From assembly GCA_012514125.1 (NCBI GenBank), contig JAAZAW010000034.1, positions 1-7,177 on the forward strand: a stretch of DNA of 7,177 nucleotides, in the 5' to 3' direction. Source of the stretch: Phycisphaerae bacterium (GTDB lineage: Bacteria; Planctomycetota; Phycisphaerae; JAAYCJ01). A program made the translations under genes and the position numbers. Shown here one piece after another: positions 1-6,242 of the stretch; within the stretch, counting starts at the first letter, position 1; every line of letters starts with the position of its first letter. The notes below the pieces were generated by a model. That model worked only from the letters and a program-made list of their open reading frames with translations, was not told the DNA's origin and ran no database searches.

Positions 1-2
1 CT

Positions 3-1007
3 GTGGTTACGGAACATTCTTCGCTCGATCTGCAGGCACTGGCTTTTTATACCAATGGTGAAACGGAAGATATCACGGACAAGGTCACCTGGACCGTCAG
101 ACCGATTCAATACGGCAGGTTTTCCAGCTATGAAGCCGGCAAATTTATCGCTCTACAGGTTCCGGATGACCGCGAAGTGGTGGTAACCGCGACCTACAAA
201 ACGAACGGCTATTCATTCCATGGTCAGCGAGTTGTGACCATCAAGAACAACCTTGCAACATCGCCGTTGAGCGTTACCGGTCCGGACGAAATTAATCCGT
301 TGTCTTCCGAATTGTATCGCGCCGTCTATACCGATGCGGAAGGTCAATCGGTCGATGTCACCGCCAAGGTTACCTGGGCGGTCATTTCGGGAACCGAATA
401 CGCCAACTTCGATACAGGACAGGCAGGATTGCTTTTGACCCGAATTTCCGCTGCCGGCAAACTCCTGACCATTCAGGCGACCTATGTGGATGAAACCAGT
501 CGCCGAGCGTTCATGAAGTCTTACAATATTCAGGTTCGCGCCGTCTCAGAGCAAGTGGCGGGATTGTTCCTTACCGCTCCCGGTACCGTGGCAGCAGGCT
601 CAGCACTCGAGCTTAAGGCTTCATTGATTCTGGCGGGACAAGCTCAGTCGAAGGATGTGACAGCCCTTTCAACATGGTCGGCTTCTCCGGCAGGGGCCGG
701 AACGTTCACCGAACCGGGGCTTTTCCAGGCGGGTAACGTCGGCAGTGAAACAACCGTAACCCTGAAAGTCGAATATACGACCGATGGAAAAGTCTATACC
801 GCTCAATTAAACACGAAAATCATCCCTGCCGTCCCAATGAGCGAAATAACGACCCGGAACGATGCGGACGATACGGAACAAAAAGATACCCAAACGGAAT
901 CGAACGATATTCCGGAGTTTTTCCAGAATCTGGCCATCTGCCCGGTCGCCGGGTTCCTGGTTCTGATCACGTTGATGGGCGGCGTGATATCCATTCGTGA
1001 AAATTAA
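3..1007 (+). CDS. Ig-like repeat surface protein with C-terminal membrane anchor, 5'-truncated by window edge
   Basis: The reading frame is open from the first bases of the window. The GTG at position 3 is probably an internal codon, so the N-terminus and any signal peptide lie outside. The visible 334 residues contain three divergent repeats of about 95 residues (roughly 3-84, 88-180 and 186-277). Each has a D-[IV]-T-x4-TW strand signature (TW at 29-30, 124-125 and 224-225), then a G-x-F/A-G turn and a V-T-V-x-A-T-Y-like strand. This is the pattern of bacterial Ig-like beta-sandwich domains. An acidic, Thr-rich linker (about 278-303) leads to one hydrophobic helix (about 309-329) and a short tail with Arg331. 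I infer an exported, membrane-anchored surface or adhesin-like protein with its repeats outside. No enzymatic motif is visible. The stop is TAA, 26 bases before a strong terminator. The ligand is unknown. Confidence 0.75.
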   Translation: MVTEHSSLDLQALAFYTNGETEDITDKVTWTVRPIQYGRFSSYEAGKFIALQVPDDREVVVTATYKTNGYSFHGQRVVTIKNNLATSPLSVTGPDEINPLSSELYRAVYTDAEGQSVDVTAKVTWAVISGTEYANFDTGQAGLLLTRISAAGKLLTIQATYVDETSRRAFMKSYNIQVRAVSEQVAGLFLTAPGTVAAGSALELKASLILAGQAQSKDVTALSTWSASPAGAGTFTEPGLFQAGNVGSETTVTLKVEYTTDGKVYTAQLNTKIIPAVPMSEITTRNDADDTEQKDTQTESNDIPEFFQNLAICPVAGFLVLITLMGGVISIREN

Positions 1008-1032
1008 CACCCAGGCAATCAAATTTCAAACG

Positions 1033-1064
1033 AGTGGCTCATGGAAACGTGAGCCACTTTTTTT
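1033..1064 (+). terminator. Intrinsic terminator after the Ig-like gene
   Basis: An 11-bp stem pairs 1033-1043 with 1048-1058, including one T-G wobble, and is closed by a GAAA tetraloop at 1044-1047. Seven Ts follow (1058-1064). It lies between convergent genes. On the minus strand the hairpin is preceded by A-rich sequence but followed only by a weak T-run (CGTTTG), so it may also partly stop transcripts from the lipoprotein gene. Confidence 0.93.
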
Positions 1065-1077
1065 AATATTCCACTCG

Positions 1078-1440
1078 TCAAAGATTCGCAGAGGTCACCA
1101 TACAATCTCCGGCGACGGGGGTGCATTTGGGTGCACGGCATTCGATGCAGGGTCTGACATCTTTAGTAACGTTGTATTTTACGCATCGAAAGTGAAAATT
1201 GCCGTCCGGAGTGTAAATGACAATCTGCTCTTTACTCATCGGGCAGGTCAGACGCCCCGGCTCGGGCTCTGACCGCGGTGGATTGACGACACTCAGACAA
1301 GAATCGCCGGAACACAAGTCTTTCTTTGGCATCTGGGTCATCGTTGTGCATTTGGTGCATTCACAACCCACCAGGCTTATCAATAGAAGAGCCACAGGAA
1401 CCCAACAAAGATTTCTTCCCCAAGCGTATTTTCGTTGCAT
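1078..1440 (-). CDS. Small cysteine-rich lipoprotein of unknown function
   Basis: This 120-residue protein has a positively charged N-terminus (Arg3, Lys4, Arg9), a hydrophobic stretch at 13-24 and a lipobox LVGC with the lipidated Cys at 26, so it should be a signal-peptidase-II lipoprotein. The mature ~95 residues carry eleven cysteines (26, 28, 31, 43, 48, 66, 86, 98, 101, 106, 113), including two CxxC pairs (28/31 and 98/101). That density suggests several disulfides or bound metal, but no known fold is recognised. The ATG at 1440 is chosen over the one at 1488 because it gives a clean signal peptide and has a GGGGGA ribosome site 6 nt upstream (1447-1452). A TTGACA promoter lies further upstream. 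The gene stands alone, convergent with the Ig-like gene and downstream of the phoB-phoR operon across the inverted-repeat element. The signal peptide and lipobox are seen; the function is unknown. Confidence 0.78.
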   Translation of the reverse strand: MQRKYAWGRNLCWVPVALLLISLVGCECTKCTTMTQMPKKDLCSGDSCLSVVNPPRSEPEPGRLTCPMSKEQIVIYTPDGNFHFRCVKYNVTKDVRPCIECRAPKCTPVAGDCMVTSANL

Positions 1441-1501
1441 GATATTTCCCCCACAATGGAAAATGCCGAAACCCTCGAACCACAACACCCCTATTGATTA
1501 T

Positions 1502-1530
1502 TTTTTACATCGCAGCGAATCGTTTGTCAA
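1502..1530 (-). promoter_or_regulatory. Sigma-70-type promoter for the lipoprotein gene
   Basis: Read on the minus strand there is a perfect -35 TTGACA (1530-1525), a 17-nt spacer ending in TG (extended -10), and TAAAAA (1507-1502) as a 4/6 -10 box. The predicted start near 1494 gives a leader of about 54 nt before the ATG at 1440. The -35 box lies about 11 bp from the end of the inverted-repeat element. Confidence 0.6.
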
Positions 1531-1543
1531 GAAACAAGATTTA

Positions 1544-1602
1544 TACGCTTTTGATTGCGTCGTGTCATAGTTTCGGCCCAGAGGAAAGTCGAAGGGGCTT
1601 TT
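1544..1602 (+). repeat. Left arm of long inverted repeat
   Basis: This is the outer arm of the 1541-1861 element, in the orientation TACGCTTTTGATTG. Its first ~28 bases recur in the same orientation at 7081-7108. Confidence 0.8.
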
Positions 1603-1689
1603 TGTTTGCTTACACCATGTCGCTTTGTCGCTTCAACAGGTCCAGTGATCGAAGATTTAATCATAGCGCGTGGCAGACATACAGATCTC

Positions 1690-1794
1690 CCCGGGTAATG
1701 CACGGTGACAGCCCTTGCCGTCCAGCTAAAGGTTCCCGGTGTCGGGCCCCTAGGGGACTTACACCCCCAAGCAAGTGTGCCCTGCCGGGCACAC
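1690..1794 (-). ncRNA. Possible group II intron 5'-end (domain I) remnant
   Basis: Read on the minus strand from 1794, the core begins GTGTGCCC, matching the GUGYG 5' consensus of group II introns. It folds into a perfect 8-bp hairpin (1775-1782 with 1787-1794, loop TGCC). Next comes GGGGGTGTAAGTCCCC, like the GGGTGnAAGTCCC element common in bacterial group II introns, and then a GGCAAGGGCTGTCACCGTG segment resembling another domain I stretch. No reverse transcriptase, domain V or 3' end is visible, so at most this is a truncated remnant or derivative. The resemblance is from memory of the family and has not been searched; the right boundary is approximate. Confidence 0.33.
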
Positions 1795-1798
1795 AACC

Positions 1799-1858
1799 AA
1801 AAGCCCCTTTGACTTTTCTCAGGGTCCGAAACGACGACACGACTAAATCAAAAGCGTA
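1799..1858 (-). repeat. Right arm of long inverted repeat
   Basis: This is the reverse-complement partner of 1544-1602, ending at GCGTA (1854-1858) directly before a TTA flank. It begins 37 bases past the phoR stop codon. Its AAGGGGCTTTT segment with the opposite arm may help end phoR transcripts, since no other strong terminator is seen after phoR. Confidence 0.8.
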
Positions 1859-1895
1859 TTAGACGTAGGACCAATCTTTTTTGGGAAAGAAAATG

Positions 1896-3680
1896 TCACT
1901 CTTTCGCCAGATAAATCGTGAATGTCGTTCCCGTCCCCGGCGTCGAGTCCACCCCGATACTTCCGCCATGAACCAGCACGATATGTTTCACAATCGCAAG
2001 CCCCAATCCCGTTCCTCCCATCTTTCGGCTTCGAGCCTTGTCCACCCGATAAAATCGCTCAAAAATCCTGGACTGATGCTCCGGATCGATTCCGCATCCC
2101 TGGTCCCGAACCCGAATCAGCAATTCCCTCTCCGCCTCACTCGCCTGCACGAAAACCGTCTTGCCGGTTTCGGAATATTTAATCGCGTTATCCACCAGAT
2201 TAATCACCGCTTGCTCCATCAACGGCGCGTTTACCCTCGCCATCAATCGGTCCTCGCATTCCAACTCGATGCGGATATTCTTCTCCCTCGCCTGAAGCTC
2301 GCAAACCCCGACCGCCGATTCCAGCATCTCCCGGATCGAACTTTTCTCCAATTCGATTTTCGCCTTGTCCGTCTGGTCCTCGATACATGAAAGTAAAAGA
2401 ATATCCTCCACAATCGCATTAAGCCGATCCGTCTGCCGCGACACAATCCGCAAAAATCGCTCCGCATCCGCAGGCTCATTCATCGCCCCATCCAACAGCG
2501 TCTCCACAAACCCCTTGATCGACGTGATCGGCGTCTTAAGCTCATGCGATACATTCGCCACAAAATCCCGCCGAACCGTCTCCAAACGCCTGATCCGCGT
2601 CACATCGTTTAAAACGATCACCGCCCCAAACGCCCTGTTATTCGCATCGTGCAGCTTGGTCCCATGCGCCTGCAAAAAACATTCTCCATCATTCCGCAAA
2701 ACAATATCCCCCTCCACAGGCTCATGGCTTTTGATCGTCCTGCCCACCAATTCCTGCAATGCCTTATTCCGAACCACTTCCTGAATGCTCCGCCCGTGTG
2801 ACTGTTCGGGCGATATCCCCAGAAGTCTCGCTCCCGCTTCATTCACGCTGATCACCCGCTCGTCCATATCCACCGCCACGACGCCTTCGACCATGCTCGA
2901 AAGCACCGCCTGCTGTTCGTTCTTCTGTTGCACAAGCGTCTGAACCCGCTGCTCCAACGCTTCCGCCATTGTGTTAAGGGAATCCGCCAGTACCGCCAGT
3001 TCCTGCGTCTCCGGAATCGTCAACCGCCACGAAAGATCGCCCCGGGCAAATCGTTGCGCCCCCTCACGCATCGCTTTCATTGGCCGAATAATCCGATGCG
3101 AAAAAATCAAACTCATTCCCGCCGCCAAAACCGCCACCACCGCCCCTCCCATCGCGATCTTCAAATAAACCCAACGCAACGCCTCCTTGATCGACGTCAT
3201 CGGCACCGCCGGCCGAACAATCGCCAAAAGTCTATCCCTCGCCAATATCGGCACCGCCACATACATCATATCTTTCTTGAGCGTATAACTGTAACGCGTC
3301 GATTGAATCACTCCCTCGCGGTGTCCCTCCACAATTTCCTTAATCTCAGGCCTGTCGTCATGTCTCTCCATCGTCGCCGGTTGACGCTCCGAATCGCCCA
3401 CCACGCGACCGTCGGGCAATACCACCGTCACGCGCGTCTGGATTTCTTTTCCAAGCATCTTCACCGTCGCATCCACCTCCGCCCAGTCGCCCCGCGCAAC
3501 GGACGATTCAATCTGATGTCCCATCAGCATCGCCCACGACCGAAGCTCTTGCGCCAATTGTCTCTGATAAAACTCCTCCACCGACCCGGCGGTATACAAC
3601 GATACTGCCAGAATCGACAGAAACGTAATCACCAGAAACGATGGAAATAAATGCCACAAAAGTGGTTTTTTTCGCGTCAC
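1896..3680 (-). CDS. phoR: PhoR-like membrane sensor histidine kinase
   Basis: This 594-residue sensor kinase autophosphorylates on His and passes phosphate to the adjacent PhoB-like regulator. Visible order: membrane helix about 8-30; an extracytoplasmic sensor region about 31-170; a second helix about 174-194; HAMP about 195-250; a PAS domain about 255-365; HisKA with VSHELKTP (His379); then a HATPase_c domain with N-box (Asn498), G1 box DQGCGID (526-532), F-box ERFYRVD (541-547) and G2 box GGTGLGLA (555-562). All catalytic boxes look intact. The layout (periplasmic sensor, HAMP, PAS, HisKA) matches the long PhoR/PhoP-partner type. The start is GTG at 3680, with AAGGA 7 nt upstream inside the end of phoB. 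Only 3 nt separate it from the phoB stop, so translation is probably coupled. The phosphate role is inferred from kinase type and partner; no pst or phoU gene is present to confirm it. Confidence 0.9.
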   Translation of the reverse strand: MTRKKPLLWHLFPSFLVITFLSILAVSLYTAGSVEEFYQRQLAQELRSWAMLMGHQIESSVARGDWAEVDATVKMLGKEIQTRVTVVLPDGRVVGDSERQPATMERHDDRPEIKEIVEGHREGVIQSTRYSYTLKKDMMYVAVPILARDRLLAIVRPAVPMTSIKEALRWVYLKIAMGGAVVAVLAAGMSLIFSHRIIRPMKAMREGAQRFARGDLSWRLTIPETQELAVLADSLNTMAEALEQRVQTLVQQKNEQQAVLSSMVEGVVAVDMDERVISVNEAGARLLGISPEQSHGRSIQEVVRNKALQELVGRTIKSHEPVEGDIVLRNDGECFLQAHGTKLHDANNRAFGAVIVLNDVTRIRRLETVRRDFVANVSHELKTPITSIKGFVETLLDGAMNEPADAERFLRIVSRQTDRLNAIVEDILLLSCIEDQTDKAKIELEKSSIREMLESAVGVCELQAREKNIRIELECEDRLMARVNAPLMEQAVINLVDNAIKYSETGKTVFVQASEAERELLIRVRDQGCGIDPEHQSRIFERFYRVDKARSRKMGGTGLGLAIVKHIVLVHGGSIGVDSTPGTGTTFTIYLAKE

Positions 3681-3683
3681 AAC

Positions 3684-4376
3684 CTAGTCCTTGAATCGAT
3701 AACCAATGCCACGAACCGTTTCAATATATCGCCCGTATCCCCCAAGCTTTTTCCGTAACGCCGCAATCTGAACATCCACCGACCGATCCGTCACCGGATA
3801 ATCATCCCCCCGAACCGCATCCACAATCTGATACCGCGAAAAAACCCATCCGGGCCGTTTCGCCAGCGTATGCAGAATCCGAAATTCCGTAAACGTCAAA
3901 TCCACCGACTTGCCCTTGATCAAAACCTCATGCCGCCCCGGATTGATCACCAGCCCCTGAATTGTGATCACCTGTTGCTCTTCCGCTCCCGACTTCGCTC
4001 CCCCCTTTCGACGCAATACCGTCTTCACCCGCGCCACCAGCACCCGAGGACTGAAGGGCTTGGCGATATAATCGTCCGCCCCAAGCTCCAACCCCGTCAC
4101 CATATCCGCTTCGTCTCCCTTCGCCGTCAGCATGATAATCGGAAGATGGCTCGTTCGAGAATCGTTCCTCAATTGCCTGCAAACCTCCAGCCCATCGATC
4201 CCAGGCAGCATCAAATCCAAAATCACCAGGTCCGGCAGTTGGCTCCGAACGCTCGATATCCCTTCCTCGCCCGTCGCCGCAAGATGAACCTGATATCCTT
4301 CTCGAGCCAGGTTATATTTCACCAGTTCAAGAATATCTTCTTCATCATCAACCACAAGAATTGTCGCTTTGCTCAT
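3684..4376 (-). CDS. phoB: PhoB-like OmpR-family response regulator
   Basis: This 230-residue DNA-binding regulator has a receiver domain (about 4-120) followed by an OmpR/PhoB winged helix (about 136-228). The acidic pocket is Asp10/Asp11, the phospho-acceptor is Asp54 (in VILDLMLPG), and the conserved switch Thr84 and Lys106 (KPF) are present. The C-terminal half has the family pattern: an LTFTEFRIL helix, DRSVDVQIAALRKK as recognition helix, and the VRGIGYRF wing hairpin. Length and motif order match full-length PhoB. The ATG at 4376 has GAGGAG 5 nt upstream (4382-4387). It is the first gene of a two-gene operon with phoR. TTAAC direct repeats upstream may mediate autoregulation. The family is certain; assignment to the phosphate regulon rather than another stimulus is likely but not proven. 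Confidence 0.92.
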   Translation of the reverse strand: MSKATILVVDDEEDILELVKYNLAREGYQVHLAATGEEGISSVRSQLPDLVILDLMLPGIDGLEVCRQLRNDSRTSHLPIIMLTAKGDEADMVTGLELGADDYIAKPFSPRVLVARVKTVLRRKGGAKSGAEEQQVITIQGLVINPGRHEVLIKGKSVDLTFTEFRILHTLAKRPGWVFSRYQIVDAVRGDDYPVTDRSVDVQIAALRKKLGGYGRYIETVRGIGYRFKD

Positions 4377-4430
4377 GGATACTCCTCACTCCTGTTTCAT
4401 ATTAATATTCTCCGACTACATTCGCACGAA

Positions 4431-4471
4431 ATTATTTGGCAAACGTGAGCAAATTGTTAATTTCACGTTAA
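4431..4471 (-). promoter_or_regulatory. Pho-box-like 11-bp direct repeats upstream of phoB
   Basis: On the minus strand TTAAC occurs at 4471-4467 and again at 4460-4456, exactly 11 bp apart. A weaker CTCAC unit follows 11 bp further on (4449-4445), and AATAAT (4436-4431) lies just downstream as a possible -10 box. Eleven-bp spaced repeats in place of a -35 box are the classic arrangement for PhoB/PhoP binding, with TTAAC-type units known in Bacillus and cyanobacteria. The site is about 55-95 bp before the phoB ATG. It is a candidate operator, and it could also act on the divergent gene. Confidence 0.42.
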
Positions 4472-4534
4472 CACCGCGTTTTAAAAACATAAATATTCCG
4501 GTTCGTTTCTCTTTTCATCCGGAAAGGTTTAAAA

Positions 4535-4561
4535 CAAAAATAGACCATCCCGAAAATGGTC
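4535..4561 (-). other. Small hairpin with T-run in the phoB upstream region
   Basis: The stretch 4377-4768 holds no gene. Besides the Pho-box-like repeats it contains this 6-bp stem (4556-4561 with 4543-4548, 7-nt loop), followed on the minus strand by TATTTTTG. It resembles a weak terminator or attenuator reading towards phoB, or may be chance. I see no other structured element in this intergenic region and no convincing promoter for the downstream plus-strand gene. Confidence 0.25.
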
Positions 4562-4768
4562 GAAAATCTCTCAAATCGGTCCATATTCCCACCGGGGTTT
4601 TTCTCCGCGAAGAAATTACGTGGCTATGGATCGTGTCGTATGGTAAACTGAAGTTTTGAAGAAAAAAGATAAAATAACAAGCAGTCAAACAACTTTGGGA
4701 ACTTGCGAAATCAACAAAACAGGATGATTTCCTGAATGAACGATACGCGAATCTTGTGGAGCCGAAAA

Positions 4769-5797
4769 ATGAATCAATCAGCATACCCGCACTTAATCGA
4801 GTTAAAAAAAGATGCGGTCATTCAGTTCAATGAAGAATTTTTCAATGTCGCGCTATGTCCCGACATGGGCGCCAGAGTCTTTGCCGAGATCAATGGAATC
4901 TCTCCACACCGTATCGATCTGGAGACGGTCAAAAATCCCGACAAACCCTTCAATAACTTTGGCGGAGCCAATATCTGGCCGGCACCGGAAGGCGGCAAGT
5001 TCGGTTTTAACTATCACGGTAACGAGTGGTACGTCCAGCCTGCGATCAACAATCAACCCTTCGCGGTCATCGAACAAAAATCAAATTCCGCAACGTTGCA
5101 AAAAACGATAAAACTGACCAATCGATTGGGCATAGCGATCGAAACAATAATGACAAGAAAATTCTCATTACTCCCCAATTTCCCCGAAATACTGAAAAAT
5201 CAGCCGGTGAAATGCACCTTATCCTATGAAACAAAGGACATCTTCGAAGTGACGAACCCGGTAAGGGTCGATCAGGCCCTTCTCGCGGCATGGACGCTGG
5301 AACAATTTCAAGCCACGAACGATACCCTGTCATTCGTCTGCGTCAATGACGCCCGTTCCGCCATCAATTTTGATTTCTACGATCATCCGGGCCGACGGAT
5401 CACATACTACACCAAAGGCTTTACCTACAAAACCGATGGTCAGGCCAAGGGACAGATCGGCATGAAAAAAGAATCGAATGCTTCAATGATCGGCTTTTAT
5501 GATCTGTCACGAAATCTACTGTGCATTCGTCAAAAGACCACCCCGGACACAGGTCTGTTTTTCAATATCGCCGACAATGATCAGCCTCAGGGTCCTTATA
5601 GTGCAGCGGACAATTACAGCATCTTCAATTCCGATCCGGACATGGCGGCTTTTGAACTGGAAACCATCAGCAGTGCCCAGGTAGAAGACAGCCTGCTCAA
5701 AGGTTCGGAATTAACCTCACACACCACGTTTGCTGTATTCAAAGAATCTCGTGACCTTGAAAATTTTGTTTCAACTCTGCTGGGACAACCAGCCTGA
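4769..5797 (+). CDS. Galactose-mutarotase-like beta-sandwich protein of uncertain substrate
   Basis: This is a 342-residue protein from the ATG at 4769, which has GGAG 7 nt upstream (4758-4761). An in-frame ATG at 4736 would add 11 residues but its AGGA sits 11 nt away, so it is less likely. No signal peptide is seen, suggesting a cytoplasmic protein. Features: a short N-terminal strand pair with GARVFAEI (35-42), a glycine- and aromatic-rich FGGANIWPAPEGGKFGF segment (64-80), W87, AAWTLEQF (173-180), MAAFELET (292-299), and a C-terminal GSELTSHTTFAVF segment (312-324). This layout resembles the aldose-1-epimerase / galactose-mutarotase superfamily and its uncharacterised DUF relatives (DUF6786-like), where the GG-W-APEGG motif is typical. 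The catalytic His/Glu pair of true mutarotases cannot be assigned from sequence. It is likely a carbohydrate-binding or sugar-isomerising protein; the substrate is unknown. Confidence 0.62.
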   Translation: MNQSAYPHLIELKKDAVIQFNEEFFNVALCPDMGARVFAEINGISPHRIDLETVKNPDKPFNNFGGANIWPAPEGGKFGFNYHGNEWYVQPAINNQPFAVIEQKSNSATLQKTIKLTNRLGIAIETIMTRKFSLLPNFPEILKNQPVKCTLSYETKDIFEVTNPVRVDQALLAAWTLEQFQATNDTLSFVCVNDARSAINFDFYDHPGRRITYYTKGFTYKTDGQAKGQIGMKKESNASMIGFYDLSRNLLCIRQKTTPDTGLFFNIADNDQPQGPYSAADNYSIFNSDPDMAAFELETISSAQVEDSLLKGSELTSHTTFAVFKESRDLENFVSTLLGQPA

Positions 5798-5961
5798 TCA
5801 TTAATGATAGTTGCGCAACAAAAGATCACCCAACGGCGTATCCTTTGACAGACAAAACGTGCGTTTACAGGCACAACGAACAGAGGAATCCAACCATTCG
5901 CGCCATTATAAAACCATAAAGGCACATCCTTCAGCGCCGATCGGCATACAACAAAAACCAC

Positions 5962-6043
5962 TGCGATGGGAGGGAATCGAACCCTCACCCCTTGCGGGAC
6001 AGGAACCTAAATCCTGCGCGTCTGCCAATTCCGCCACCATCGC
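5962..6043 (-). tRNA. tRNA-Leu (UAG anticodon)
   Basis: Read on the minus strand the cloverleaf is complete. The acceptor GCGATGG (6043-6037) pairs with CCATCGC (5969-5963) and A is the discriminator (5962). The anticodon stem CAGGA/TCCTG encloses loop TTTAGGT, placing anticodon TAG at 6009-6007, which reads CUA. The T stem GAGGG/CCCTC encloses TTCGATT. A long variable arm (TCCCGCAAGGGG region) and the GGCAGAC-type D loop identify a class II tRNA, here leucine. CCA is not encoded: GTGG follows the discriminator. It is transcribed against its neighbours on both sides. Confidence 0.96.
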
Positions 6044-6083
6044 AAACATTCAAACACCCCCAAGCAGGCGAGCGTCTTTGTCG

Positions 6084-6089
6084 ATTATA
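6084..6089 (-). promoter_or_regulatory. Probable -10 box of the tRNA-Leu gene
   Basis: A perfect TATAAT on the minus strand lies 40 bp upstream of the tRNA 5' end, giving a leader of about 34 nt. No good -35 box lies at 17±1 bp; the nearest candidates, TTGATC (6115-6110) and TTGACG, are 20 bp or more away. Confidence 0.45.
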
Positions 6090-6182
6090 TTACCACTCGA
6101 ATAAACATAGATCAACGTCAAAGCGGATGATCAGGCGACGAATCGTTATGACGGATTTCCCTGACCTCGTACCTGGAAATAC

Positions 6183-6212
6183 TTACCATTGGCCTATCAC
6201 CCTCTTTATAAT
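6183..6212 (+). promoter_or_regulatory. Promoter for the esterase gene
   Basis: A perfect TATAAT -10 (6207-6212) has TTACCA (6183-6188, 4/6 match to TTGACA) 18 bp upstream. The predicted start near 6219 gives a short leader ending in the GGAG ribosome site at 6231-6234. Confidence 0.5.
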
Positions 6213-6242
6213 AAGATATCTTTTTACTTTGGAGAAATGTCG

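Larger units (their letters stand above)
1541..1861. mobile_element. ~315-bp element with long terminal inverted repeats (MITE-like) and TTA flanks
   Basis: No credible gene lies here. The sequence 1544-1602 matches the reverse complement of 1799-1858 at roughly 85-90% with one 1-base gap; both arms begin TACGCTTTTGATT, and both contain GTCGTGTC, GTTTCGG and AAGGGGCTTTT. The arms are flanked by TTA at 1541-1543 and TTA at 1859-1861, which may be a 3-bp target-site duplication. The ~196-nt core encodes no protein with recognisable motifs. The element sits between phoR and the lipoprotein gene. As RNA the arms could pair into one very long hairpin. It could be a non-autonomous transposable element, a structured non-coding RNA, or both. 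The inverted repeat is directly visible; mobility is inferred. Confidence 0.6.

Noticed and set aside
1541..1861. RNase P RNA or tmRNA as identity of the structured region
   Set aside because: A GAGGAAAGTC stretch resembles an RNase P conserved element, but the other conserved RNase P blocks are absent, and no tmRNA tRNA-like end is present.
1494..1862. Open frames on both strands through the inverted-repeat element
   Set aside because: They span the repeat arms, lack ribosome sites and recognisable domains, and are explained better by the non-coding repeat structure.
2928..3650. Long plus-strand open frame (240 codons) opposite phoR
   Set aside because: Composition is biased to Arg/His/Pro, it has no domain, and it lies wholly antisense to an intact histidine kinase. 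It is a frame shadow.
3870..4448. Long plus-strand open frame (192 codons) opposite phoB
   Set aside because: It is antisense to a complete response regulator and its residues are low-complexity, so it is taken as a shadow.
4736..4768. Alternative upstream start of the mutarotase-like gene
   Set aside because: The ribosome-site spacing of 11 nt is poorer than the GGAG at 7 nt before the ATG at 4769. It is not excluded, only less likely.
5962..6043. tRNA-Leu as integration site of a genomic island
   Set aside because: No integrase gene and no duplicate of the tRNA 3' end was seen in the window.
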